64,000 nucleotides of DNA, taken from the NCBI RefSeq assembly GCF_030272615.1, contig NC_081410.1:121458640-121522639 (forward strand), read 5' to 3'. The notes beneath the pieces are model-generated. The model was not told the DNA's origin and did no database searches. It saw only the letters and a list, made by a program, of their open reading frames with translations. The position numbers and the translations under genes are program-made. This DNA comes from Cryptomeria japonica. Its lineage: Eukaryota > Streptophyta > Pinopsida > Cupressales > Cupressaceae. Each line of letters opens with the position of its first letter. Position 1 is the stretch's first letter. Positions 46,522 to 56,667 of the stretch are shown in pieces.

Positions 46522-46736
46522 AAGTCTTATGTGTCATGAGAAAATGGTCATCTTGCTATGACATTTCTTCATCAACACGATTACTTACATTTGTGTTATG
46601 AATTGTTTATGTGTATGTGTGTGTTCCCCTCATTAGGAATGTGACATACATATAAATCATATTTTCTACACATTCATCTACATCTATGCATCACATTAGA
46701 TCAACATTGCATTTAATCAAACATGTATCAAATATG

Positions 46737-46849
46737 TGTGAATTAAACCATGATAAACATCTAAACCAATCATACATTACATGAGTGCATATATACAATG
46801 AACATGAAATAAAAGAGCACATGTCCATGAAGCCACAAAGCATAGTCAA

Positions 46850-46914
<65 letters not shown>

Positions 46915-48129
46915 AAGTGGAAAATTGGGGAAGCTTAGCCAATTCACCTCTTGGAAGAAGAGGGAATTCACTAAGCTCCAATTTTCACTTGAGGGGGACT
47001 TAACATTCCAAAGAGGGGGATGAATCTACTAGATGCAATCCTAGATGATGCAAAGATTGAATACTAAGTAGATTGGAATGGATTGAAATGCAACTGACCC
47101 TCTTTTGTAAGTTGATTGATTGATTTAAGACAAAGTGCTGAAAATGGAGACAAAGTATGCGAAAACAGTGAGCTACAAATTCAGGATTCAACCATGCACC
47201 TGGATCTAAGAAGTTTGAGATGATTTGGAGCTACTCTGCGAAATCCAACAAAATTTGCAAGGACCGTATGTCTGAACAGGAGCGCCCTCCTATCGGTCCT
47301 CCGAATTTTTCGCGCGTAGAAAAGGGTTTTTTCGTCTCTGCAATTAAAGCTTAATTTCAGAAGTACAGTTGTGCACCTATTTCCTATACACGGAAAGAAA
47401 GGGAAATGTGTTGGAAATAATGGTTTGTCTTCATATCAAACCCCTATTTTGGAATTAACCAAGTGGTTGGAATAATGTAAATGAAATGACTGAAATAATA
47501 AATCCTCCTCTTTGAGGGGATGTTGAATTGAATGAAATTGAAATGCTTATACCTCCTTGTGGAGTTTTGCTTGCCTCCACATGGGATTAGGGTTTCATGA
47601 AGTAGAACGTTGATCTCCTCTTCAATGCTTGAAATCTTATCTCTATTGTTGCTCCAAATCTTGAAGGAAGACTGAAATGCTCAATTGCTCTTAAATGCAT
47701 GAATTCTTAATCTCTTGTGTATATGCCTTAGATTCCTTGGATTGATAAGATGCCAAATGAGAGGAGAAATCCCTCTTATATACTTTCTAGTGGGTTTAAT
47801 TGACCGATTTTCTAACTTGGGTCAACATAGGAGGTAATTCTCGCTTCAAAATTGAGTTAGGTCCAAGGGGAGAGGATCAAGGGAGGTCCCAAATAGGGGA
47901 TCCCAAGGTACCATGCCATGGCCCCAATGGTTCCTAAGGCACCACACCCTAGTCCTGCCCTATTTTGGGGCAGGATCAAGGTGCAAGAAGAGTGTAGGGT
48001 TGAATTGAAATATGTTTTTTATGTGCATGAGCATATTCAAGTCTCCAGTCAGGCCGAGGGGCACAAATACTAAGGCAAAGACCCAAATGTAGTCGAAAAT
48101 TGCAAGGGGTATAATTTTGGGACGTTACA
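46737..48129 (-). repeat. Element F: probable solo LTR, minus orientation
   Basis: On the minus strand it starts TGTAACGTCCCAAAATTATA, a common start of plant Ty3/gypsy LTRs, and has a TATA-like tatataagaggg near 47782-47771. The tentative right-hand start is 48129, followed by atatg (48130-48134); the same atatg precedes a TG at 46737. No PBS, gag or pol is seen next to it, so a solo LTR is likeliest. The left boundary is weak. An alternative boundary lies near 47022, after a purine-rich aaagaggggga. Confidence 0.5.
46853..46912. repeat. (GT)n microsatellite
   Basis: About 30 GT units. A second, shorter GT tract lies at 48132-48158 just outside the proposed right end of F. Confidence 0.97.
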
Positions 48130-48319
48130 ATATGTGTGCGTGTGTGTGTGTGTGTGTGAAGTCTCAGTGTACATGTGTTGCATCACTACAAAGAAATAAA
48201 AATGTGATGACAATATACATGTCTAAGAAACTATATCTGTACATGTATATATCAAAATAATATTGTACATCACTGTCAAAAAGATGAATATATATGATCA
48301 CAAAGATGTATGCTTAGTT

Positions 48320-50900
48320 CCCTTCGGAGGCATGAGTCCTCGAACTTGTTGGTGCTAGAGGATCCTGGTCTCGATGCAATAGATGGAAAACTAAGGTGGA
48401 ATGTGATTTGGTTGTTGTAGTGCTCTGTGAGTTGAGGCCTCTTAGCTCCCCACACAACTCAACCATTGTCTCCCTCTATATCTTCAGATCCTCCCTTTGG
48501 GTTTCCTCCCATCACCTCGATGTGTCTTTGTCCAGCATCAACTAGCGCATTGAGGGGTGATCAAGGTCACCAGCTACACCCTGTTGGGTAGCGTTGACTT
48601 GCCTCTGGAGGTCATTGACATGACTTTGTAGGGAATCACATTCTTTCTCAACACTCTCTTCCCTAGTCATCGCCTGGTATTACTTTGTGAGTACAGTCCG
48701 AACCTCAACTAGGGTTTGGTCCCTCTGCTCTATCACAGTGATCAATTGTGTAGCACTCTGCACCAAATTTGTCTAACCCCCCTTGTATGTCTCTGTATCC
48801 ATGCTACAAACTTGAACAGATCTGCATGTCTCCCAGCTGACTGATGAGGCCAGTATGCATCCAAGATGGACCCCCAAACATCTACTACAGGGATGATCTC
48901 AGCAAGTTCCAGGTGGATTAAACCGAACCACTTAACGATTCCCTTTGCAACCACAAAGAAAATGTCAAGATTAGTATCTACATCATAAGAAATATACATC
49001 ATCAAAATTACATCTCTACAACTATATCACATGCAAAATAAAATCATAAGTATACCTGGATCACCCCTATGCTAGTTGGGATCTCGTGGAGGCACTTTTC
49101 TCGCCTCTCCTGCCGTTGTTGCAACTATTGGTGATGGTACCCTCCTAGATAGAGCTATGGGTGATGTCAGTAGTGAAGGAGGTCATGGTCCTATAGGGGG
49201 CCTCACTTGGCTAGGGCTTGTTTTATATTGCCTTCACCTAGGCCTCTCTGGCTACTTCTTCTCCTCCTATTGCAACTCCTCCTACTCTTCTCTATCTTTT
49301 CTCAGGCCCCCAACATCATCCTCTGGAGGTCATGGAGGGAATATTGGGTGTGGGCACTTTGTACTCCACCAGTTAGAGAAGTCCTTTGTAACCTCGACAT
49401 CATCAATATCTAATTGTGACGGGTATCATCGTCAGCATTCCCCTTTGGGCTGTCTTGAACATCTCTGATCATTAGCTAAGGGAGAACATGAGTTTGCATG
49501 ATTCTCCTTGCCAACTGAATATATGTTGAGATAGCAAGGGGCATGATCAGAACCTATCCTAACTAGTGCATGCATCAATGCCAGTAGTAGGGGTAGACGA
49601 TATGATCTTGTCGATCGAGGAGGAATTTGACTCGTTGCATGTGTGGGAGTTCAATCCAATCTGTCACCCAGCTCGCCATGTTGTGGTATGGATGTCATAC
49701 AACATCACCTACCCCGAGGTGATCAAGAATCACTCTATAGTACAATAAGTCACCTATTCACTAGTCCCCTCACCATAGTGGATAGGTGTGTGCCCATGGC
49801 ATATCCACAAGCACTAGACAAGGAAATCCAATTGGCCTATTGCACGTGATGTGCTCAAACATCTATAGCTGTAGTAGTTTTCACACAATAAGGCTCTCAA
49901 ACTCATGGTACATACCTACTAAAATCATAGCCTATGTGAGAAAACATGCTATGGTCCTACACTTACACAATGCTCCGCTCTTCCATCTCTCTGATAAGTG
50001 GCATAAATCCTGCAGTGAGCTCAGATCAGTGTCCATCTATTATCACTCTTAATGCCACCATGGCAATCATGATACAATAGATGAGAGGAATGGCCACTTA
50101 TCCTTGCATGAGTGCTCATAGGTAGATGTGGTCAGTCACATCTATAGTCTGACCCAATGCCCATGTTTGTTACCCAACTAGCTTGCATGCAGAGACCGCT
50201 ACATGGGACATATGTTGACCTCAGATGGGCGGTTGCATGATTTGATAGACATAAAATAGTGTGATGATCATCTCACTAGTGGGTAGGTGGAATAACATTG
50301 TGTTAGCATCCCATCTCTCCATTAACACTTGCAATATCGGTACGCAGAATCAAAACTTGGGCATGCGATAAAATCACCAAAGTCCCACCTGTTGTAGTTG
50401 CACTCACTCTGATGCCATCAACTCATCTGCTTGATCTACAGTATCAAAAGTAGGTGTGCTCTCATACCTTGGGCAATCACTGTATCAACAAACACGATTG
50501 ACATCGGTTTTATCTCCAAACAAGTAAAATGCAATAAATTTTTCTAAACTATGATTTTTAATTTTTAGTCGAACGCTAGTGTGCCTTTAGATGCTAACGC
50601 GTGGACATCCTAGGATGCCAACATGTTATTCATCCTCAAATGAACGTGCAGATCCTAGACATGAGCACGATGTCCCCTGCACTGCTCAAGATCTTGAATG
50701 TTATAAAATCACTAAAAATTAGCTAAATAGTATGTTTTGAGGCGTACTTGGTTTGGCTCCTTGCCTTGCTCCATGACAGTGAGTAGCTCCTCAATCTCTA
50801 TTGCCCTCAACTCTTGTCTACGAGGCACTTTTTCTCTAGCTCTGTAGAAATCTCTAGAAAAATGTATCTAATGAATAGTGATAATGATCCTTCTAGGAAC
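48320..50900 (-). pseudogene. Antisense plant mobile domain (PMD) gene of element A, decayed
   Basis: Minus strand. A possible exon 1 (about 50880-50751, with PRRQELRAIEIEELLTVMEQ and donor GTACGC) and an intron are followed by an acceptor ttgatacag at about 50480. Exon 2 reads YESTPTFDTVDQADELMASE, then VLMERWDANTMLFHLPTSEM and IITLFYVYQIMQPPI, the PMD core. Further on are ASWVTDWIELPHMQRVKFLL (about 49690), an Arg-rich stretch, then VVDVWGSILDAYWPHQSAGR and RHADLFKFVAWIQRHT (48900-48780), and a coiled-coil tail with SLQSHVNDLQRQVNATQQGV (48640-48580), ending near 48325. Many stops and frameshifts. Same antisense place, before PPT and 3' LTR, as in C. Confidence 0.75.
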
Positions 50901-51336
50901 CCACTCATCGAGTATATAACTAGTTTTTTTCCCAAAATTTGAAAAAATTTCTTCTAAGACAGTCTTGGCTTCTCTTCCTTTTTGTTTTCCTCACCTCTTT
51001 GGGGGCAAAACATGAGGAGGCATATACTCAATATTTATCATATTTTTCAATTCCGACTTGTACTAACACTTCTTAAGGATTCTTCTCGCCGAAGAAGTTT
51101 CTTTCATCTTTGCGTTGTTGATTTTGGGACCTGTTTTACAGTTTTCGAATTGTCATTCTAAACACTATAGTTTTCAACAAGTACTTGGGGCATGGTTTGT
51201 ATATGGCTAGTCAATCTCTACAACCTCTACAATATCCTTTTTATTATTTACTACATTTATTGCACTGCATGATTTTAATGAATTCATCTTTTTGGACAAC
51301 TTTAGTGCACCTGTTCCCTTCAGTCAATTAGTTCAC
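50901..51336. other. A 3' region between PMD exon 1 and PPT
   Basis: No supported coding region. gttatatact on the minus strand at 50911-50920 could be a TATA box for the antisense gene. Confidence 0.45.
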
Positions 51337-51352
51337 TAAAGTGGGGGCAAAA
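51337..51352 (+). other. A polypurine tract
   Basis: taaagtgggggcaaaa immediately before TGCAGTGTCA. Same type as the PPTs of B (aaagaggggcaaaa) and C. Confidence 0.75.
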
Positions 51353-52568
51353 TGCAGTGTCATAAATTATGCCCTGTACATTTATGATACTTATGTATGG
51401 CGCCCAAATCATTAATGACAAGGTTCATGATCAAGATTTTACCATTATGACATCATGGCCTCTAAAGACAAAGTGCCACCAATCTTCCTAAATCCTTGAT
51501 TAGGGTTATGTTTGGATGGACGACAACACGACGCGCAAACATCCCAATAATTCTTGAATCCATAATAGCATATTCGACATTAGCCTTTTGAAGATGTGTA
51601 TCATTTAGCTTGGGCACATCCGAAATGGTCACTCACGCTCATTCCAGTTTTAAAAGATGATTCTCTTATTCATTTTTCTTCTTTTTAGCTTCTTGATATC
51701 TAGGTGCTTTTGCGAAAATCAATGCAATCTCTAGTGTGGCTCTCATAATCTTGAACTCTTTATTATACTCTTGGAATTCTCACAACAACGATCTTGTCTC
51801 GAGCTTTGTCACACTCTTATCTCAAGAGAGGAATTTGGCTAAAATGCTTTGTCTTCTCTCTTATCTCATGCATCTTAATGTTGCATTATCACATCTAGTA
51901 AATATTTAAATGCATCTATTGCCTAGTTGCATTTAGTATATTTATCTTTATATCGTATGCAATAGGGGTTATTATCCATTAAGCGAGGTTTGTTTCTATT
52001 GTTCTATCATTTTATCATTCAATCTTATGTAATATGGGTTTTCCTCCACTACATGAGGTTTGTTTTTGTTACATTTTATCATTCTATATATTCTATCAAT
52101 CTACTTGTCTATGGCAGTGGAAACACCAAAGCAGGAGTTTCACTAAGGCATACCCCTATATAGCCCTAACATTTTCCCTTGTCTCTATGTGTGCAAGTGC
52201 TGAACAGGTTCTGTGTTGCTAAGAGCACATTTTGGAATACTTTTGGTGTGCTTTCGAGTCTTTGTCCGTACAGACGACAACACGGTGTGCAGATGTCCTT
52301 GTAGCTTGTTGGCGTCCTAAACTTGAGACTGAATTATTCCTATATTATAATTTATCTTATGTTTACATACTTCTCTAGTAATTAGAATTCGATTATTTTG
52401 TTGTGTACTTTAATATTCTGTAGTTTTAATACATTAGTTTATTGGTTATTTATTCATGTTATTTTTATCTCTTGGCTCACCTTTAGCATCAGTTTAGTGC
52501 TATAGCGCAAGGGCATATTTGTTCCTTGAGATTTGTCATCTTGAGGGTAACAAATCCCTTCCTACACA
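51353..52568 (+). repeat. A 3' LTR (about 1.2 kb)
   Basis: Starts TGCAGTGTCATAAATTATGC after the PPT and is taken to end at CCTTCCTACACA. The end is chosen by the terminal CA and the change to AT-rich DNA; no partner LTR is in view, so it could be off. Contains two related words, acgacaacacgacgcgcaaa (51523) and acgacaacacggtgtgcaga (52275). Confidence 0.65.
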
Positions 52569-52850
52569 ATTCTAAACTAATTAGTAAAATTTAATCATTT
52601 AATAATTTTTTTATATATTTAAACTTTTTTGATGCTTTAAATTTTAGAAGCGTTAACACTTCTTAAGAAATATAATTTTATTTTTAATAAATGATATTTT
52701 GATGTTTTTAAATTAAAATTAAAATTTTATTTCATAAAAAAATGTAAATATTTATCAATTAATAATGTTGATAAAAAAATGGATAAATTAAGGTACTCTA
52801 CTACTTCGAAGCAAATACATTGGCATTCAAAGAGCAGTAACCAATGAAAA
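52569..52850. other. AT-rich spacer
   Basis: Nothing recognised. Very AT-rich between A's LTR and the LINE. Confidence 0.5.
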
Positions 52851-52999
52851 GGAGGAATGGCACAAACTACCAATAGAACACGTTGTTATCCCCCCGAATT
52901 CATGCAGGGAGTGAATCAAATACCGTTAGGGAATATCAGGAATGAAAAAAGAAAAAACCAAAGCAGGAAAGGAGAAAAAAATAACGAATATGCAACAAA

Positions 53000-54220
53000 C
53001 AAAGTAGAAGAAATCTAAACCAATGTCTCAAATCTTGCAAATTCTTGAAGTGGATTTCCTTAAAGAACACAAAATTATAGCTACAGTAATTGGAGCAAAG
53101 TCTACTAGGAGGGAGATAAGACAATGGATGGTGGAAAGGTGAGGTTTAAATGTAGATATTTATTTCCTTTCCAATCATTTTTTTATGGTAATCCTTGAAT
53201 AAAAGGATCAAAGAGATAAAATACTAAAGACCGAACATCGATGGTTTGGAGACAAGCTAATCTAACCCAAACATGGGTGCAAAATTACCAACATAGGAGT
53301 TATGCCCCAATTGAATGTGTGTTATGGATCTGGTTAAATGACCTACCATTTGAATATGGAACAAAGTATTTTCTGCATCATATTGGATCGAAATTAGGAA
53401 TGGTGGTATGGTAAATGGTGCAAGGAGATTCTGCATTATTTGTAAGAATCAAACTTATTTCAATCAAACCCATCCCTATACAAATCAATCTATCAACAAA
53501 ATCAAGAAAATGGAAGCAAAATATAGAAATTGAGGAGCCAAAATTCTACTACTTGAATTGCAATAACAGAACCCTAAATCGAAACCCATGTAGTGGAAAA
53601 GAAAGAAAACAAATCTAAAAATATGGGAATCAAAAGGGTAAGAACAAGAAACAATCGGATCACATATGCAAGGAACTAAATACACAAAGTTAGAAGGAAA
53701 AGAGGAAATCTACAACCCAACTAGTAAGGGTTCCCAAGAAATAATTGCAAAAGATTATGTTTCAAAGGAAAACATCCTAGAAATGCAAAAAAAAGGACAA
53801 CAATAAATCTCCAAAAGTACAGGGCAAGGGAAGAGTAGACACAAAAATATTAGTTGCATCCAATGTAACACTGAAGATGAACACAAAAGAAATAATCCAA
53901 GAAACAAACAAAAGTGTCAAGAAAAGGCTAGAAAGAACAAAGGATGAAAGCAAGAAAAGACTAAAAATAAACAAAAGGGAGAAGTTAGAAGCAATGACAG
54001 AAACACAAAATATGAATTTGAAAGAAATATAAGAACTTCAAGCATCAAATGAAGATACAAAAAATGACGAGGAAGAAATATCATATGAACTTGACATTCT
54101 TGAGCCCAAAACTATAAGTCAAACAACCAATCTCCTCAACAATGGCTTCTACAGGAAAGGTAAAGGAAGAAAATCAATTAAACAGAAAAGAGAAGAGGAA
54201 ACCCTATAGAGAGAACATAC
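53000..54220 (+). pseudogene. LINE ORF1 (DUF4283-like) remnant
   Basis: Readings in two frames: REIRQWMVER, DIYFLSNHFFMVILE and EHRWFGDKLI (53100-53260), then PIECVLWIWLNDLPFEYGTK and YFLHHIGSKLGMVV (53310-53410), the DUF4283 pattern of plant LINE ORF1 proteins, which bind element RNA. A Cys-poor knuckle region follows (FYYLNCNNRTLNRNPC), then a long lysine-rich tail. Several stops. Confidence 0.72.
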
Positions 54221-54655
54221 ATCAATAAAAATATATTTTCTCAGATCAAGACCCAAAGGAGAAACCCCCTCCTTTGGGAAGAAATTAAGACCCTCAATTG
54301 GAATATTAGGGCCTAAACACCCCTAACAAAAGATGCTTTGTAAAGCATCACTTTGAGATACAACACACAGACATTATCCTCATACAGGAAATCAAACTAA
54401 CAAAGAAATATACAGAACAATTCATAAAGCATTATAATTAATGGAAAGGTCATGTTTTGTGGAAGTCGTGGGAACTTCAGGACGCTTAGGCATATTGTGG
54501 AGGCCCAACTAGGTATAGGTAGAAATAGAACAATATTCAAACAAATGGCAATTGGAAAAGGTACGTAGCTTATAATCCTCTTTATGTTTTTCAATTTTAA
54601 TATATATGGACCAATCAAAACATATGATAAAAATAACCTATGGATAGAACTAAGT

Positions 54656-54675
54656 AATAAAATTGCAACCATTTG
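54656..54675. other. 20-bp target-site duplication, left copy (SINE)
   Basis: aataaaattgcaaccatttg, perfectly repeated at 55369-55388. Confidence 0.95.
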
Positions 54676-55368
54676 GAGATGTCCCTGTAGCACAATGACA
54701 ATTCTAAAGCCCTATTGTTTGGGCAGTCCTTTGTTCGAGTCCCTGCAGGTTCCTACATTCCTAACTGGTGTACTATCTACGAGGTGTACGGACAACGGTC
54801 CATGGTTGCAAGTCAAAGGGGATGTTAATGCTTGATTCCATTACTAACTCGACGGTTGGCTGATCAATTGCTCCTCAACACTTACAAAATAATGGAAGAT
54901 GATGTGAGGTGTTAAGGCCTTGACTTTGGTTGCAAACAGTAAATCGAACTAACTAGTTGGTGGAGTGATAAGGTGGGAGTAGTGATTGGAGAGATAAGGA
55001 GGAAATAGCTTGGAGAGATAAGGAGGCTCGAGCTTCGCAAATGGAGAGATAAGGAGGGTCGCGATTGGTGGAGTGATAAGGAGGTGCTCGCTCATGGTTG
55101 TGGAGGGATAAGGTGAACATGCAAAGAGATAAGGTGTGGGAGTTATATGGAGATGTATGGAGCGATAAGGAGAGATTGAATGGAGTGATAAGGTGTGGAG
55201 AGATAAAGTGTGCATGGAGTGATAAGGTGAGATGATTTCAGAGATCAAAATATGGAGTTGTTATTACCTCATCATTCAAGATAATGTACTTGGGTATGGA
55301 GTCCCCCTTTGTGGCCCCACTAGTTCATAGCTCCAATAAAAAGCAATTATCAACCAAAAAAATAAATA
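54676..55368 (+). mobile_element. SINE-like insertion (693 bp) in the LINE
   Basis: Flanked by a perfect 20-bp target duplication typical of target-primed insertion. Near its start are pol III boxes: A-box-like tgtagcacaatga (54684-54696) and B-box-like tgttcgagtccc (54732-54743). It ends in an A-rich tail with aataaataaa. The body at 54955-55230 has about a dozen ggagNgataagg words. It is long for a plant SINE, so it may be a composite. The family is not recognised. Confidence 0.75.
54955..55230. repeat. GGAGNGATAAGG word array inside the SINE
   Basis: Words such as ggagtgataagg and ggagagataagg recur about 12 times at irregular 15-35 base spacing. Confidence 0.85.
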
Positions 55369-55522
55369 AATAAAATTGCAACCATTTGAGAACTCTACAT
55401 TCCAGGATACGATTTTAATGTCATCGTGGATACAAATGAAAAATTAGGAGGCATTAGGAGAGTTACACAGGTACAAAATAATTTCCAAACATATGTAAAC
55501 AATAACTCCCTTACTGACTACC

Positions 55523-55616
55523 AACCTACAAATGGAAAATTCACTTGGAACAACCACAGATCTGGTTTTACAAACATATATGTGGTTGTTACAAGTGAAT
55601 TTTCCATTTGTAGGTT
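55523..55616. repeat. 36-bp inverted repeat (hairpin) in the LINE
   Basis: Arm 55523-55558 and arm 55581-55616 are reverse complements at 35 of 36 positions with a 22-base loop. The left arm is normal endonuclease coding sequence and the right arm is its inverted copy, followed by RT sequence after a deletion. Confidence 0.95.
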
Positions 55617-55625
55617 TGCAGTCAA

Positions 55626-55955
55626 TAATTCAACCCTTTTGGCAAAAATTTTGCAGATTTTATACCAATATCATTGGCCAACATAGCATACAAAATCATT
55701 TCTAAAGTGATAGCAAATATATTGAAAACAATACTGCCAAAAATAATATCAGAAGAACAAAGTAGTTTCATCCTAGCAAGAAACATTACAAATGGCATAA
55801 TAATAGCTCACGAAGTAATACACTCAATTTGCGAAGAAAATCTAAAACACACGATTCTAAAATTAGGTATTAGCAAGGCCTATGACAAATTAAAATGGTA
55901 TTTTCTAATGCAACTTATGGAAAAGTTTGGTTTCAAACAAGAATGGCTAAAATAG
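55626..55955 (+). pseudogene. LINE ORF2 reverse transcriptase start
   Basis: IAYKIISKVIANILKTILPK, ISEEQSSFILARNITNGIII, HEVIHSICEE and ILKLGISKAYDKLKW match the opening RT blocks of plant L1-type LINEs (KLDLSKAFDKLxW in active copies). The D before SKA is G here. The catalytic FADD block is absent because the copy is cut at 55973. Confidence 0.85.
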
Positions 55956-55972
55956 ATATTTAGTTGTATATT

Positions 55973-56667
55973 TGTTGGCATATGATGAAGCGGTGATAAT
56001 GTATGTTGTCATTGATGTCAATAAATGAACAGATATATGGTACTCAAGCAGGTGAACCGGTATAAACCGGTGTGAAGACTGGAAGTGGCTATAGTCAACC
56101 AGGATGGAGTGAACCGCTGTCGGGGTTCACAGGTTGGGGTTCATAGTTTGACTACCGGTTTGTAGTCTGAGTTCAGCTTGAGGGTTTCCAGTTTGGCAAT
56201 TTGGCTTGTGCGGTGCAACCGATGATGTTCTATGATGAGTTAGTTAAGAGATAAGGATGAGATCGACAGGCCACATCAGCTATGTGCATGTGAAGATCGA
56301 ATGCATTGAATGTCTACCTTAGGAATATGCGTTTTTCTTAGAGGTATGAGAAAAGCGCATGATGGGTTACTATTTTCCAGATGCAGTGAAGATCAGACGA
56401 TGCAAAATCACTTGAGATATGTTTTACATCGTTTCACTCTATGCAATATGTTTGGACAGTCAGGAGAGGACCGCTTGTAATTGTAAACCTAAAATGTTTA
56501 GGGTTTAGGGTTTTTGCTACCGACCTAATTGTTGTCTATAAGGTCGATGATGTTCGTTATTGTAAGTGTTGGCAAAGAGACTTGTCGAACCAGGGTGTAG
56601 AATCTACAGAGTATGATTGCAGAGGAGAGGAATTGAAAAGGATCTACCTTAGCAAGTAGTGTTGTTA
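55973..56667 (+). repeat. Element H: Ty1/copia LTR (start to possible end)
   Basis: Starts TGTTGGCATATGATG and shares gtcattgatgtcaa with the LTR of copia element G. A PBS-like tcatatcagagc at 56668-56679 matches 10 of 12 bases of the initiator-Met type TGGTATCAGAGC. If that is real the LTR is about 695 bp; if not, the LTR continues into the ccgggt...taacagg words at 56725-56770. No gag or pol follows. The bases before it are atatt. Confidence 0.5.

Larger units (their letters stand above)
54280..55580 (+). pseudogene. LINE ORF2 endonuclease remnant, split by SINE
   Basis: Start of an APE-type endonuclease: LNWNIRA then TKDAL and HTDIILIQEIKLTKKYTEQF in a neighbouring frame (54290-54430), NIYGPIKTYDKNNLWIELSN (54590-54655), then after the SINE YDFNVIVDTNEKLGGIRRVT and NSLTDYQPTNGKFTWNNHRS (55400-55565). 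DFN is a conserved active-site motif of this nuclease, which nicks target DNA. Frameshifted. Confidence 0.78.
52850..55972 (+). mobile_element. L1-type LINE, internally deleted and 3'-truncated
   Basis: Plus-strand pieces in order: ORF1 (DUF4283-like), lysine-rich tail, endonuclease, RT start. The endonuclease is split by a SINE-like insertion (54676-55368), most of the segment between endonuclease and RT is gone, and the RT ends at 55955 shortly before a copia LTR. The 5' end is approximate. Confidence 0.8.

Noticed and set aside
47011..47022. aaagaggggga at 47011 as the PPT of element A followed by an LTR.
   Set aside because: A's better PPT is at 51337-51352 after the antisense gene, and the LTR reading from the other side (TGTAACGTCCC) fits known LTR starts better. 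Kept as an alternative boundary for F.
56498..56518. tttagggtttaggg, a plant telomere-type word.
   Set aside because: Just over two units inside a copia LTR; a short telo-box at most.
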